From the NCBI GenBank assembly GCA_037013495.1, contig CM072801.1:109747816-109811815 (forward strand): DNA of 64,000 nucleotides, written 5' to 3'. Position numbers and translations under genes: made by a program. The number at the start of each line of letters is the position of its first letter. Within the stretch, counting starts at the first letter, position 1. Origin of the DNA: Hippophae tibetana. Lineage: Eukaryota > Streptophyta > Magnoliopsida > Rosales > Elaeagnaceae. Positions 23,901 through 36,737 of this stretch are shown piece by piece. The notes beneath the pieces are model-generated. The model had not been told where the DNA came from. It saw only the letters and a list, made by a program, of their open reading frames with translations, and made no database searches.

Positions 23901-26900
23901 ATTTTGTGCTTTGGAGGTTTTCTCCTCTCTTAAGTCACAATTTCCAAAAAGGGAAAGAAATTGTGTCCTTAAAGTCTTGTCTTTTATTTCAATTTTGTTG
24001 ACATTGTTTTCCACTTTGGATTTCATATCTTATTTTTCCTTAAAATCTTGTCATCTTTTACTTTTCTTTGTTTTATGTGTTCCACCTTTCTTTCTTCTTG
24101 AGAAAAACAAGAGAGCTAATACAGTTCACAGTGTAAAAATAAAAAGAAGGTATTAATTGTCGTTGTAACTAAAAACTGTTATAACTTTTATTTTGTGCAT
24201 CGATATGAGTACTATAACATATCAAATCTGAAGCTCCTTCCGATGCCTAAAAACGCACCGTAGCAATAGTATATTTCCCCACTTTTGTCAACCCAAATTT
24301 CATGGTTCATACTACATAATGATGTCTTAAACTTTGGTCGAACCTTATTTTGTTGTAATCTCTTCTTGCTCTTTAGTATTTCAATTTGTTCATCTTTGCC
24401 ATATTCTTAGTAATTCAATCTTTCTTACTCCATTGAGTTCCAGCGTTCTTAGGTTGTCCGCAAAAGGGATTCGCATCGTTTGTGATCATAACCTTGGTTG
24501 CTGAAAATGGTGTATCTACCTTCACATATCTATTTTTAGAATTTTAGGTTTAAAAAATTTTGTGCTTTGGAGGTTTTCTCCTCTCTTAAGTCACAATTTC
24601 CAAAAAGGGAAAGAAATTGTGTCCTTAAAGTCTTGTCTTTTATTTCAATTTTGTTGACATTGTTTTCCACTTTGGATTTCATATCTTATTTTTCCTTAAA
24701 ATCTTGTCATCTTTTACTTTTCTTTGTTTTATGTGTTCCACCTTTCTTTCTTCTTGAGAAAAACAAGAGAGCTAATACAGTTCACAGTGTAAAAATAAAA
24801 AGAAGTTATTAATTGTCGTTGTAACTAAAAACTGTTATAACTTTTATTTTGTGCATCGATATGAGTACTATAACATATCAAATCTGAAGCTCCTTCCGAT
24901 GCCTAAAAACGCACCGTAGCAATAGTATATTTCCCCACTTTTGTCAACCCAAATTTCATGGTTCATACTACATAATGATGTCTTAAACTTTGGTCGAACC
25001 TTATTTTGTTGTAATCTCTTCTTGCTCTTTAGTATTTCAATTTGTTCATCTTCGCCATATTCTTAGTAATTCAATCTTTCTTACTCCATTGATTTCCAGC
25101 GTTCTTAGGTTGTCCGCAAAAGGGATTCGCATCGTTTGTGATCATAACCTTGGTTGCTGAAAATGGTGTATCTACCTTCACATATCTATTTTTAGAATTT
25201 TAGGTTTAAAAAATTTTGTGCTTTGGAGGTTTTCTCCTCTCTTAAGTCACAATTTCCAAAAAGGGAAAGAAATTGTGTCCTTAAAGTCTTGTCTTTTATT
25301 TCAATTTTGTTGACATTGTTTTCCACTTTGGATTTCATATCTTATTTTTCTTTAAAATCTTGTGATCTTTTACTTTTCTTTGTTTTATGTGTTCCACCTT
25401 TCTTTCTTCTTGAGAAAAACAAGAGACCTAATACAGTTCACAAAGTAAAAACAAAAAGAAGGTATTAATTGTGGTTGTAACTAAAAACTGTTATAACTTT
25501 TATTTTGTGAATCGATATGAGTACAATAACATATCAAATCAGAAGCTCCTTCCGATGCCTAAAAACGCACCGTAGCAATAGTATATTTCCCCACTTTTGT
25601 CAACCCAAATTTCATGGTTCATACTACATAATGATGTCTTAAACTTTGGTCGAACCTTATTTTGTTGTAATCTCTTCTTGCTCTTTAGTATTTCAATTTG
25701 CTCATCTTCGCCATATTCTTAGTAATTCAATCTTTCTTACTCCATTGAGTTCCAGCGTTCTTAGGTTGTCCGCAAAAGGGATTCGCATCGTTTCGGATCA
25801 TAACCTTGGTTGCTGAAAATGGTGTATCTACCTTCACATATCTATTTTTAGAATTTTAGGTTTAAAAAATTTTGTGCTTTGGAGGTTTTCTCCTCTCTTA
25901 AGTCACAATTTCCAAAAAGGGAAAGAAATTGTGTCCTTAAAGTCTTGTCTTTTATTTCAATTTTGTTGACATTGTTTTCCACTTTGGATTACATATCTTA
26001 TTTTTCTTTAAAATCTTGTGATCTTTTACTTTTCTTTGTTTTATGTGTTCCACCTTTCTTTCTTCTTGAGAAAAACAAGAGAGCTAATACAGTTCACAGT
26101 GTAAAAACAAAAAGAAGGTATTAATTGTGGTTGTAACTAAAAACTGTTATAACTTTTATTTTGTGCATCGAAATGAGTACTATAACATATCAAATCTGAA
26201 GCTCGTTCCGAAGCCTATAAACGCACCGTAGCAATAGTATATTTCCCCACTTTTGTCAACCCAAATTTCATGGTTCATACTACATAATGATGTCTTAAAC
26301 TTTGGTCGCACCTTATTTCGTTGTAATCTCTTCTTGCTCTTTAGTATTTCAATTTGTTCATCTTAGCCATATTCTTAGTAATTCAATCTTTCTTACTCCA
26401 TTGAGTTCCAGCGTTCTTAGGTTGTCCGCAAAAGGGATTCGCATCTTTTGGGATCATAACCTTGGTTGCTGAAAATGGTGTATCTACCGTCACATATCTA
26501 TTTTAAGAATTTTAGGTTTAAAATTTTTTGTGCTTTGGAGGTTTTCTCCTCTCTTAAATCACAATTTCCAAAAAGGGAAAGAAATTGTGTCCTTAAAGTC
26601 TTGTCTTTTATTTCAATTTTGAAGACATTGTTTTCCACTTTGGATTTCATATCTTATTTTTCTTTAAAATCATGTCATCTTTTACTTTTCTTTGTTTTTT
26701 GTGTTCCACCTTTCTTTCTTCTTGAGAAAAACAAGAGAGCTAATACAGTTCACAGTGTAAAAACAAAAAGAAGGTATTAATCTTGGTTGTAACTAAAAAC
26801 TGTTATAACTTTTATTTTGTGCATCGAAATGAGTACTATAACATATCAAATCTGAAGCTCGTTCCGAAGCCTAAAAACGCACCGTAGCAGTAGTATATTT

Positions 26901-27553
26901 CCCCACTTTTGTCAACCCAAATTTCAAGGTTCATACTACATAATGATGTCTTAAACTTTGGTCGCACCTTATTTCATTGTAATCACTTCTTGCTCTTTAG
27001 GATTTCAATTTGTTCATCTTACCCATATTCTTAGTAATTCAATCTTTCTTATTCCATTGAGTTCCAGCGTTCTTAGGTTGTCCGCAAAAGGGATTCGTAT
27101 CGTTTGGGATCATAACCTTGGTTGTGGAAAATGGAGTATCTATCTTCACATATCTATTTTTAGAATTTTAGATTTAAAAGATTTTGTGCTTTGGAGGTTT
27201 TCTCCTCTCTTAAGTCACAATTTCCAAAAAGGGAAAGAAATTGTGTCCTTAAAGTCTTGTCTTTTATTTCAATTTTGTTGACATTGTTTTCCACTTTGGA
27301 TTTCATATCTTATTTTTCTTTAAAATCATGTCATCTTTTACTTTTCTTTGTTTTATGTGTTCCACCTTTCTTTCTTCTTGAGAAAAACAAGAGAGCTAAT
27401 ACAGTTCACAGTGTAAAAACAAAAAGAAGGTATTAATTTTGGTTGTAACTAAAAACTGTTATAACTTTTATTTTGTGCATCGAAATGAGTACTATAACAT
27501 ATCAAATCTGAAGCTCGTTCCGAAGCCTAAAAACGCACCGTAGCAGTAGTATA
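20994..27553. repeat. Higher-order repeat: two copies of a 3280-bp pentamer (m33-m37, m38-m42)
   Basis: Partners 3280 bp apart share private variants: cgtttcggatc (22509-22519 and 25789-25799) and ggattacatatc in m35/m40, and ctaccgtcacat (around 23206 and 26486) with A4T6 in m36/m41. m33/m38 and m34/m39 are D types with matching 3' ends. The fifth monomers do not match: m37 (23618) has ttatactttggttgcacc and ggattcgcatc, while m42 (26898) belongs to the subfamily with ggttgtggaaaatgg that dominates further right. The second copy is therefore four monomers plus a replaced fifth. Confidence 0.85.
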
Positions 27554-28209
27554 TTTCCCCACTTTTGTCAACCCAAATTTCAAGGTTCATACTACATAAT
27601 GATGTCTTAAACTTTGGTCGCTCCTTATTTAATTGTAATCACTTCTTGCTCTTTAGGATTTCAATTTGTTCATCTTACCCATATTCTTAGTAATTCAATC
27701 TTTCTTATTCCATTGAGTTCCAGCGTTCTTAGGTTGTCCGCAAAAGGGATTCGTATCGTTTGGGATCATAACCTAGGTTGTGGAAAATGGAGTATCTATC
27801 TTCACATATCTATTTTTAGAATTTTAGATTTAAAAGATTTTGTGCTTTGGAGGTTTTCTCCTCTCTTAAGTCACAATTTCCAAAAAGGGAAAGAAATTGT
27901 GTCCTTAAAGTCTTGTCTTTTATTTCAATTTTGTTGACATTGTTTTCCACTTTGGATTTCATATCTTATTTTTCTTTAAAATCTTGTGATCTTTTACTTT
28001 TCTTTGTTTTATGTGTTCCACCTTTCTTTCTTCTTGAGAAAAACAAGAGAGCTAATACAGTTCACAAAGTAAAAACAAAAAGAAGGTATTAATTGTGGTT
28101 GTAACTAAAAACTGTTATAACTTTTATTTTGTGCATCGAAATGAGTACTATAACATATCAAATCAAAAGCTCCTTCCGATGCCTAAAAACGCACCGTAGC
28201 AATAGTATA
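26898..28209. repeat. First monomers of the right-hand subfamily (m42-m43), paired with m48-m49
   Basis: From m42 on, many monomers carry ggttgtggaaaatggagt and tctatcttcacat together with tagatttaaaagatttt. To the left of about 27.1 kb every monomer reads ggttgctgaaaatgg or cgttgctgaaaatgg at this place. m42-m43 correspond to m48-m49 (30834-32145) at a distance of 3936 bp, six monomers. m42/m48 share tttcattgtaatcac and m43/m49 share the ctccttatttaattg plus cttacccat combination. Confidence 0.75.
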
Positions 28210-30833
28210 TTTCCCCACTTTTGTCAACCCAAATTTCATGGTTCATACTACATAATGATGTCTTAAACTTTGGTCGCACCTTATTTCGTTGTAAGCTCTT
28301 CTTGCTCTTTAGTATTTCAATTTGTTCATCTTCGCCATATTCTTAGTAATTCAATCTTTCTTATTCCATTGAGTTCCAGCGTTCTTAGGTTGTCCGCAAA
28401 AGGGATTCGCATCTTTTGGGATCATAACCTTAGTTGCTGAAAATGGTGTATCTACCTTCACATATCTATTTTAAGAATTTTAGGTTTAAAAATTTTTGTG
28501 CTTTGGAGGTTTTCTCCTCTCTTAAATCACAATTTCCAAAAAGAGAAAGAAATTGTGTCCTTAAAGTCTTGTCTTTTATTTCAATTTTGAAGACATTGTT
28601 TTCCACTTTGGATTTCATACCTTATTTTTCTTTAAAATCATGTCATCTTTTACTTTTCTTTGTTTTATGTGTTCCACCTTTCTTTCTTCTTGAGAAAAAC
28701 AAGAGAGCTAATACAGTTCACAGTGTAAAAACAAAAAGAAGGTATTAATTTTGGTTGTAACTAAAAACTGTTATAACTTTTATTTTGTGCATCGAAATGA
28801 GTACTATAACATATCAAATCTGAAGCTCGTTCCGAAGCCTAAAAACGCACCGTAGCAGTAGTATATTTCCCCACTTTAGTCAACCCAAATTTCAAGGTTC
28901 ATACTACATAATGATGTCTTAAACTTTGGTCGCACCTTATTTCGATGTAATCTCTTCTTGCTCTTTAGTATTTCAATTTGTTCATCTTAGCCATATTCTT
29001 AGTAATTCAATCTTTCTTATTCCATTGAGTTCCAGCGTTCTTAGGTTGTCCGCAAAAGGGATTCGCATCTTTTGGGATCATAACCTTGGTTGCTGAAAAT
29101 GGTGTATCTACCTTCACATATCTATTTTAAGAATTTTAGGTTTAAAATTTTTTGTGTTTTGGAGGTTTTCTCCTCTCTTAAATCACAATTTCCAAAAAGA
29201 GAAAGAAATTGTGTCCTTAAAGTCTTGTCTTTTATTTCAATTTTGAAGACATTGTTTTCCACTTTGGATTTCATATCTTATTTTTCTTTAAAATCATGTC
29301 ATCTTTTACTTTTCTTTGTTTTTTGTGTTGCACCTTTCTTTCTTCTTGAGAAAAACAAAATAGCTAATACAGTTCACAGTGTAAAAACAAAAAGAAGGTA
29401 TTAATTGTGGTTGTAACTAAAAACTGTTATAACTTTTATTTTGTGCATCGAAATGAGTACTATAACATATCAAATCTGAAGCTCCTTCCGAAGCCTAAAA
29501 ACGCACCGTAGCAATAGTATATTTCCCCACTTTTGTCAACCCAAATTTCAAGGTTTATACAACATAATGATGTCTTAAACTTTGGTCGCACCTTATTTAA
29601 TTGTAATCACTTCTTGCTCTTTAGAATTTCAATTTGTTCATCTTAGCCATATTCTTAGTAATTCAATCTTTCTTATTCCATTGAGTTCCAGCGTTCTTAA
29701 GTTTTCCGCAAAAGGGATTCGTATCGTTTGGGATCATAACCTTGGTTGTGGAAAATGGAGTTTCTATCTTCACATATCTATTTTTAGAATTTTAGATTTA
29801 AAAGATTTTGTGCTTTGGAGGTTTTCTCCTCTCTTAAGTCACAATTTCCAAAAAGGGAAAGAAATTGTGTCCTTAAAGTCTTGTCTTTTATTTCAATTTT
29901 GTTGACATTGTTTTCCACTTTGGATTTCATATCTTATTTTTCTTTAAAATCTTGTGATCTTTTACTTTTCTTTGTTTTATAGGTTCCACCTCTCTTTCTT
30001 CTTGAGAAAAACAAGAGAGCTAATACAGTTCACAGTGTAAAAACAAAAAGAAGGTATTAATTGTGGTTGTAACTAAAAACTGTTATAACTTTTATTTTGT
30101 GCATCGAAATGAGTACTATAACATATCAAATCAGAAGCTCCTTCCGATGCCTAAAAACGCACCGTAGCAATAGTATATTTCTCCACTTTTGTCAACCCAA
30201 ATTTCATGGTTCATACTACATAATGATGTCTTAAACTTTGGTCGCACCTTATTTAATTGTAATCACTTCTTGCTCTTTGGGATTTCAATTTGTTCATCTT
30301 AGCCATATTCTTAGTAATTCAATCTTTCTTACTCCATTGAGTTCCAGCGTTCTTAGGTTGTCCGCAAAAGGGATTCGTATCTTTTGGGATCATAACCTTG
30401 GTTGCTGAAAATGGTGTATCTACCTTCACATATCTATTTTAAGAATTTTAGGTTTAAAAATTTTTGTGCTTTGGAGGTTTTCTCCTCTCTTAAATCACAA
30501 TTTCCAAAAAGAGAAAGAAATTGTGTCCTTAAAGTCTTGTCTTTTATTTCAATTTTGAAGACATTGTTTTCCACTTTGGATTTCATATCTTATTTTTCTT
30601 TAAAATCATGTCATCTTTTACTTTTCTTTGTTTTATGTGTTCCACCTTTCTTTCTTCTTGAGAAAAACAAGAGAGCTAATACAGTTCATAGTGTAAAAAC
30701 AAAAAGAAGGTATTAATTTTGGTTATAACTAAAAACTGTTATAACTTTTATTTTGTGCAACGAAATGAGTACTATAACATATCAAATCTGAAGCTCGTTC
30801 CGAAGCCTAAAAACGAACCGTAGCAGTAGTATA
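28210..30833. repeat. Four-monomer block m44-m47, first copy of a 7-monomer correspondence
   Basis: m44 to m47 match m51 to m54 (32802-35425) at a constant distance of 4592 bp, seven monomers. Shared private variants are ttcatacctta (28614-28624 with 33206-33216), ttcgatgtaatc (near 28944 and 33534), caaggtttatac with cttaagttttccgc in m46/m53, and ctctttgggatttc in m47/m54. m46 is the leftmost monomer carrying the ttttataggttcc variant, which becomes common to the right. m47 carries gttataac in place of gttgtaac, and gcaacgaaatg. Confidence 0.85.
30722..30745. repeat. Perfect gttataac dyad in a subset of monomers (representative, m47)
   Basis: Most monomers read gttgtaac, eight bases, then gttataac. 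In m47, m58, m69, m78, m83 and m89 the first element is also gttataac. Since gttataac is its own reverse complement, these copies contain two identical palindromes separated by 8 bp. In each case except m47 the next monomer is X. Confidence 0.8.
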
Positions 30834-32801
30834 TTTCCCCACTTTTGTCAACCCAAATTTCAAGGTTCATACTACATAATGATGTCTTAAACTTTGGTCG
30901 CACCTTATTTCATTGTAATCACTTCTTGCTCTTTAGGATTTCAATTTGTTCATCTTAGCCATATTCTTAGTAATTCAATCTTTCTTATTCCATTGAGTTC
31001 CAGCGTTCTTAGGTTGTCCGCAAAAGGGATTCGTATCGTTTGGGATCATAACCTTGGTTGTGGAAAATGGAGTATCTATCTTCACATATCTATTTTTAGA
31101 ATTTTAGATTTAATAGATTTTGTTCTTTGGAGGTTTTCTCCTATCTTAAGTCACAATTTCCAAAAAGAGAAAGAAATTGTGTCCTTAAAGTCTTGTCTTT
31201 TATTTCAATTTTGTTGACATTGTTTTCCACTTTGGATTTCATATCTTATTTTTCTTTAAAATCATGTCATCTTTTACTTTTCTTTGTTTTATGTGTTCCA
31301 CCTTTCTTTCTTCTTGAGAAAAACAAGAGAGCTAATACAGTTCACAGTGTAAAAACAAAAAGAAGGTATTAATTTTGGTTGTAACTAAAAACTGTTATAA
31401 CTTTTATTTTGTGCATCGAAATGAGTACTATAACATATCAAATCTGAAGCTTGTTCCGAAGCCTAAAAACGCACCGTAGCAGTAGTATATTTCCCCAATT
31501 TTGTCAACCCAAATTTCAAGGTTCATACTACATAATGATGTCTTAAACTTTGGTCGCTCCTTATTTAATTGTAATCACTTCTTGCTCTTTAGGATTTCAA
31601 TTTGTTCATCTTACCCATATTCTTAGTAATTCAATCTTTCTTATTCCATTGAGTTCCAGCGTTCTTAGGTTGTCCGCAAAAGGGATTCGTATCGTTTGGG
31701 ATCATAACCTTGGTTGTGGAAAATGGAATATCTATCTTCACATATCTATTTTTAGAATTTTAGATTTAAAAGATTTTGTGCTTTGGAGGTTTTCTCCTCT
31801 CTTAAGTCACAATTTCCAAAAAGGGAAAGAAATTGTGTCCTTAAAGTCTTGTCTTTTATTTCAATTTTGTTGACATTGTTTTCCACTTTGGATTTCATAT
31901 CTTATTTTTCTTTAAAATCTTGTGATCTTTTACTTTTCTTTGTTTTATGTGTTCCACCTTTCTTTCTTCTTAAGAAAAACAAGAGAGCTAATACAGTTCA
32001 CAGTGTAAAAACAAAAAGAAGGTATTAATTGTGGTTGTAACTAAAAACTGTTATAACTTTTATTTTGTGCATCGAAATGAGTACTATAACATATCAAATC
32101 AGAAGCTCCTTCCGATGCCTAAAAACGCACCGTAGCAATAGTATATTTCCCCACTTTTGTCAACCCAAATTTCAAGGTTCATACTACATAATGATGTCTT
32201 AAACTTTGGTCGCACCTTATTTCATTGTAATCACTTCTTGCTGTTTAGGATTTCAATTTGTTCATCTTAGCCATATTCTTAGTAATTCAATCTTTCTTAT
32301 TCCATTGAGTTCCAGCGTTCTTAGGTTTTCCGCAAAAGGGATTCGTATCGTTTGGGATCATAACCTTGGTTGTGGAAAATGGAGTATCTATCTTCACATA
32401 TTTATTTTTAGAATTTTAGATTTAAAAGATTTTGTGCTTTGGAGGTTTTCTCCTCTCTTAAGTCACAATTTCCAAAAAGGGAAAGAAATTGTGTCTTTAA
32501 AGTCTTGTCTTTTATTTCAATTTTGGTGACATTGTTTTCCACTTTGGATTTCATATCTTATTTTTCTTTAAAATCTTGTCATCTTTTACTTTTCTTTGTT
32601 TTATGTGTTCCACCTTTCTTTCTTCTTGAGAAAAACAAGAGAGCTAATACAGTTCACAGGGTAAAAACAAAAAGAAGGTATTAATTGTGGTTGTAACTAA
32701 AAACTGTTATAACTTTTATTTTGTGCATCGAAATGAGTACTATAACATATCAAATCTGAAGGTCGTTCCGAAGCCCAAAAACGCACCGTAGCAATAGTAT
32801 A
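30834..32801. repeat. Monomers m48-m50 between the two copies of the four-monomer block
   Basis: m48 and m49 resemble m42 and m43 (distance 3936 bp). m50 (32146) is a right-hand subfamily monomer with ttttccgcaaaagg and an isolated gtttaggatttc variant (cttgctgtttagg). These three monomers complete the 4592-bp period but are not matched by the three monomers following the second copy. Confidence 0.65.
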
Positions 32802-33457
32802 TTTCCCGACTTTTTTGATCCCAAATTTCTTGGTTCATACTACATAACGATGTCTTAAACTTTGGTCGCACCTTATTTCGTTGTAATCTCTTCTTGCTCT
32901 TTAGTATTTCAATTTGTTCATCTTAGCCATATTCTTAATAATTCAATGTTTCTTACTCCATTGAGTTCCAGCGTTCTTAGGTTGTCCGCAAAAGGGATTC
33001 GCATCGTTTGGGATCATAACCTTGGTTGCTGAAAATGGTGTATCTACCTTCACATATCTCTTTTTGGAATCTTAGGTTTAAAAATTTTTGTGCTTTGGAG
33101 GTTTTCTCCTCTCTTAAATCACAATTTCCAAAAAGAGAAAGAAATTGTGTCCTTAAAGTCTTGTCTTTTATTTCAATTTTGAAGACATTGTTTTCCACTT
33201 TGGATTTCATACCTTATTTTTCTTTAAAATCATGTCATCTTTTACTTTTCTTTGTTTTATGTGTTCCACCTTTCTTTCTTCTTGAGAAAAACAAGAGAGC
33301 TAATACAGTTCACAGTGTAAAAACAAAAAGAAGGTATTAATTTTGGTTGTAACTAAAAACTGTTATAACTTTTATTTTGTGCATCGAAATGAGTACTATA
33401 ACATATCAAATCTGAAGCTCGTTCCGAAGCCTAAAAACGCACCGTAGCAGTAGTATA
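32802..33457. repeat. Most divergent monomer (m51)
   Basis: The first third of this copy carries changes found in few or no others: tttcccgactttttt, gatcccaaatttcttgg, cataacgatg, cttaataattcaatg and ctctttttggaatc. Its second half is ordinary and matches m44, including ttcatacctta. The cttgg plus aacgatg pair recurs only in m63 (40674), suggesting a shared older source. Because of these changes a short open frame appears on the minus strand (32977-33210), which I regard as accidental. Confidence 0.8.
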
Positions 33458-35425
33458 TTTCCCCACTTTTGTCAACCCAAATTTCAAGGTTCATACTACA
33501 TAATGATGTCTTAAACTTTGGTCGCACCTTATTTCGATGTAATCTCTTCTTGCTCTTTAGTATTTCAATTTGTTCATCTTAGCCATATTCTTAGTAATTC
33601 AATCTTTCTTATTCCATTTAGTTCCAGCGTTCTTAGGTTGTCCGCAAAAGGGATTCGCATCTTTTGGGATCATAACCTTGGTTCCTGAAAATGGTGTATC
33701 TACCTTCACATATCTATTTTAAGAATTTTAGGTTTAAAATTTTTTGTGCTTTGGAGGTTTTCTCCTCTCTTAAATCACAATTTCCAAAAAGAGAAAGAAA
33801 TTGTGTCCTTAAAGTCTTGTCTTTTATTTCAATTTTGAAGACATTGTTTTCCACTTTGGATTTCATATCTTATTTTTCTTTAAAATCATGTCATCTTTTA
33901 CTTTTCTTTGTTTTTTGTGTTCCACCTTTCTTTCTTCTTGAGAAAAACAAAAGAGCTAATATAGTTCACAGTGTAAAAACAAAAAGAAGGTATTAATTGT
34001 GGTTGTAACTAAAAACTGTTATAACTTTTATTTTGTGCATCGAAATGAGTACTATAACATATCAAATCTGAAGCTCCTTCCGAAGCCTAAAAACGCACCG
34101 TAGCAATAGTATATTTCCCCACTTTTGTCAACCCAAATTTCAAGGTTTATACTACATAATGATGTCTTAAACTTTGGTCGCACCTTATTTAATTGTAATC
34201 ACTTCTTGCTCTTTAGAATTTCAATTTGTTCATCTTAGTCATATTCTTAGTAATTCAATCTTTCTTATTCCATTGAGTTCCAGCGTTCTTAAGTTTTCCG
34301 CAAAAGGGATTCGTATCGTTTGGGATCATAACCTTGGTTGTGGAAAATGGAGTATCTATCTTCACATATCTATTTTTAGAATTTTAGATTTAAAAGATTT
34401 TGTGCTTTCGAGGTTTTCTCCTCTCTTAAGTCACAATTTCCAAAAAGGGAAAGAAATTGTGTCCTTAAAGTCTTGTCTTTTATTTCAATTTTGTTGACAT
34501 TGTTTTCCACTTTGGATTTCATATCTTATTTTTCTTTAAAATCTTGTGATCTTTTACTTTTCTTTGTTTTATAGGTTCCACCTCTCTTTCTTCTTGAGAA
34601 AAACAAGAGAGCTAATACAGTTCACATTGTAAAAACAAAAAGAAGGTATTAATTGTGGTTGTAACTAAAAACTGTTATAACTTTTATTTTGTGCATCGAA
34701 ATGAGTACTATAACATATCAAATCAGAAGCTCCTTCCGATGCCTAAAAACGCACCGTAGCAATAGTATATTTCCCCACTTTTGTCAACCCAAATTTCATG
34801 GTTCATACTACATAATGATGTCTTAAACTTTGGTCGCACCTTATTTAATTGTAATCACTTCTTGCTCTTTGGGATTTCAATTTGTTCATCATAGCCATAT
34901 TCTTAGTAATTCAATCTTTCTTACTCCATTGAGTTCCAGCGTTCTTAGGTTGTCCGCAAAAGGGATTCGTATCTTTTGGGATTATAACCTTGGTTGCTGA
35001 AAATGGTGTATCTACCTTCACATATCTATTTTAAGAATTTTAGGTTTAAAAATTTTTGTGCTTTGGAGGTTTTCTCCTCTCTTAAATCACAATTTCCAAA
35101 AAGAGAAAGAAATTGTGTCCTTAAAGTCTTGTCTTTTATTTCAATTTTGAAGACATTGTTTTCCACTTTGGATTTCATATCTTATTTTTCTTTAAAATCA
35201 TGTCATCTTTTACTTTTCTTTGTTTTTTGTGTTCCACCTTTCTTTCTTCTTGAGAAAAACAAAAGAGCTAATACAGTTCACAGTGTAAAAACAAAAAGAA
35301 GGTATTAATTGTGGTTGTAACTAAAAACTGTTATAACTTTTATTTTGTGCATCGAAATGAGTACTATAACATATCAAATCTGAAGCTCGTTCCGAAGCCT
35401 AAAAAGGCACCGTAGCAGTAGTATA
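33458..35425. repeat. Second copy of the four-monomer block, remaining monomers m52-m54
   Basis: m52, m53 and m54 match m45, m46 and m47 at 4592 bp. m54 departs from m47 in its 3' half: it has ttgttttttgtgttcc, aacaaaagagc and the unusual aaaaaggcacc, and lacks the gttataac/gcaacg markers. This 3' half equals that of m55, so the match to m47 ends inside m54 at an exchange point. Confidence 0.8.
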
Positions 35426-36737
35426 TTTCCCCACTTTTGTCAACCCAAATTTCAAGGTTCATACTACATAATGATGTCTTAAACTTTGGTCGCACCTTAT
35501 TTCGTTGTAATCTCTTCTTGCTCTTTAGTATTTCAATTTGTTCATCTTAGCCATATTCTTAGTAATTCAATCTTTCTTATTCCATTGAGTTCCAGCGTTC
35601 TTAGGTTGTCCGCAAAAGGGATTCGCATCTTTTGGGATCATAACCTTGGTTGCTGAAAATGGTGTATCTACCTTCACATATCTATTTTAAGAATTTTAGG
35701 TTTAAAATTTTTTGTGCTTTGGAGGTTTTCTCCTCTCTTAAATCACAATTTCCAAAAAGAGAAAGAAATTGTGTCCTTAAAGTCTTGTCTTTTATTTCAA
35801 TTTTGAAGACATTGTTTTCCACTTTGGATTTCATATCTTATTTTTCTTTAAAATCATGTCATCTTTTACTTTTCTTTGTTTTTTGTGTTCCACCTTTCTT
35901 TCTTCTTGAGAAAAACAAAAGAGCTAATACAGTTCACAGTGTAAAAACAAAAAGAAGGTATTAATTGTGGTTGTAACTAAAAACTGTTATAACTTTTATT
36001 TTGTGCATCGAAATGAGTACTATAACATATCAAATCTGAAGCTCGTTCCGAAGCCTAAAAAGGCACCGTAGCAGTAGTATATTTCCCCACTTTTGTCAAC
36101 CCAAAATTCAAGGTTCATACTACATAATGATGTCTTAAACTTTGGTCGCACCTTATTTCGTTGTAATCTCTTCTTGCTCTTTAGTATTTCAATTTGTTCA
36201 TCTTAGCCATATTCTTAGTAATTCAATCTTTCTTATTCCATTGAGTTCCAGCGTTCTTAGGTTGTCCGCAAAAGGGATTCGCATCTTTTGGGATCATAAC
36301 CTTGGTTGCTGAAAATGGTGTATCTACCTTCACATATCTATTTTAAGAATTTTAGGTTTAAAATTTTTTGTGCTTTGGAGGTTTTCTCCTCTCTTAAATC
36401 ACAATTTCCAAAAAGAGAAAGAAATTGTGTCCTTAAAGTCTTGTCTTTTATTTCAATTTTGAAGACATTGTTTTCCACTTTGGATTTCATATCTTATTTT
36501 TCTTTAAAATCATGTCATCTTTTACTTTTCTTTGTTTTTTGTGTTCCACCTTTCTTTCTTCTTGAGAAAAACAAAAGAGCTAATACAGTTCACAGTGTAA
36601 AAACAAAAAGAAGGTATTAATTGTGGTTGTAACTAAAAACTGTTATAACTTTTATTTTGTGCATCGAAATGAGTACTATAACATATCAAATCTGAAGCTC
36701 CTTCCAAAGCCTAAAAACGCACCGTAGCAATAGTATA
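35426..36737. repeat. Near-identical adjacent monomers m55 and m56
   Basis: These two consecutive monomers are almost the same base for base, with A4T6, ttgttttttgtg and aacaaaagagc in both. aaaaaggcacc occurs at the ends of m54 (35401) and m55 (36057), which is the footprint of a single-monomer tandem duplication whose boundary lies within the monomer. Visible differences are few, for example cccaaaattcaagg in m56. Confidence 0.85.

Noticed and set aside
32977..33210. Minus-strand open frame of 77 codons
   Set aside because: It exists only because of private substitutions in divergent monomer m51 and lies antisense to ordinary satellite sequence.
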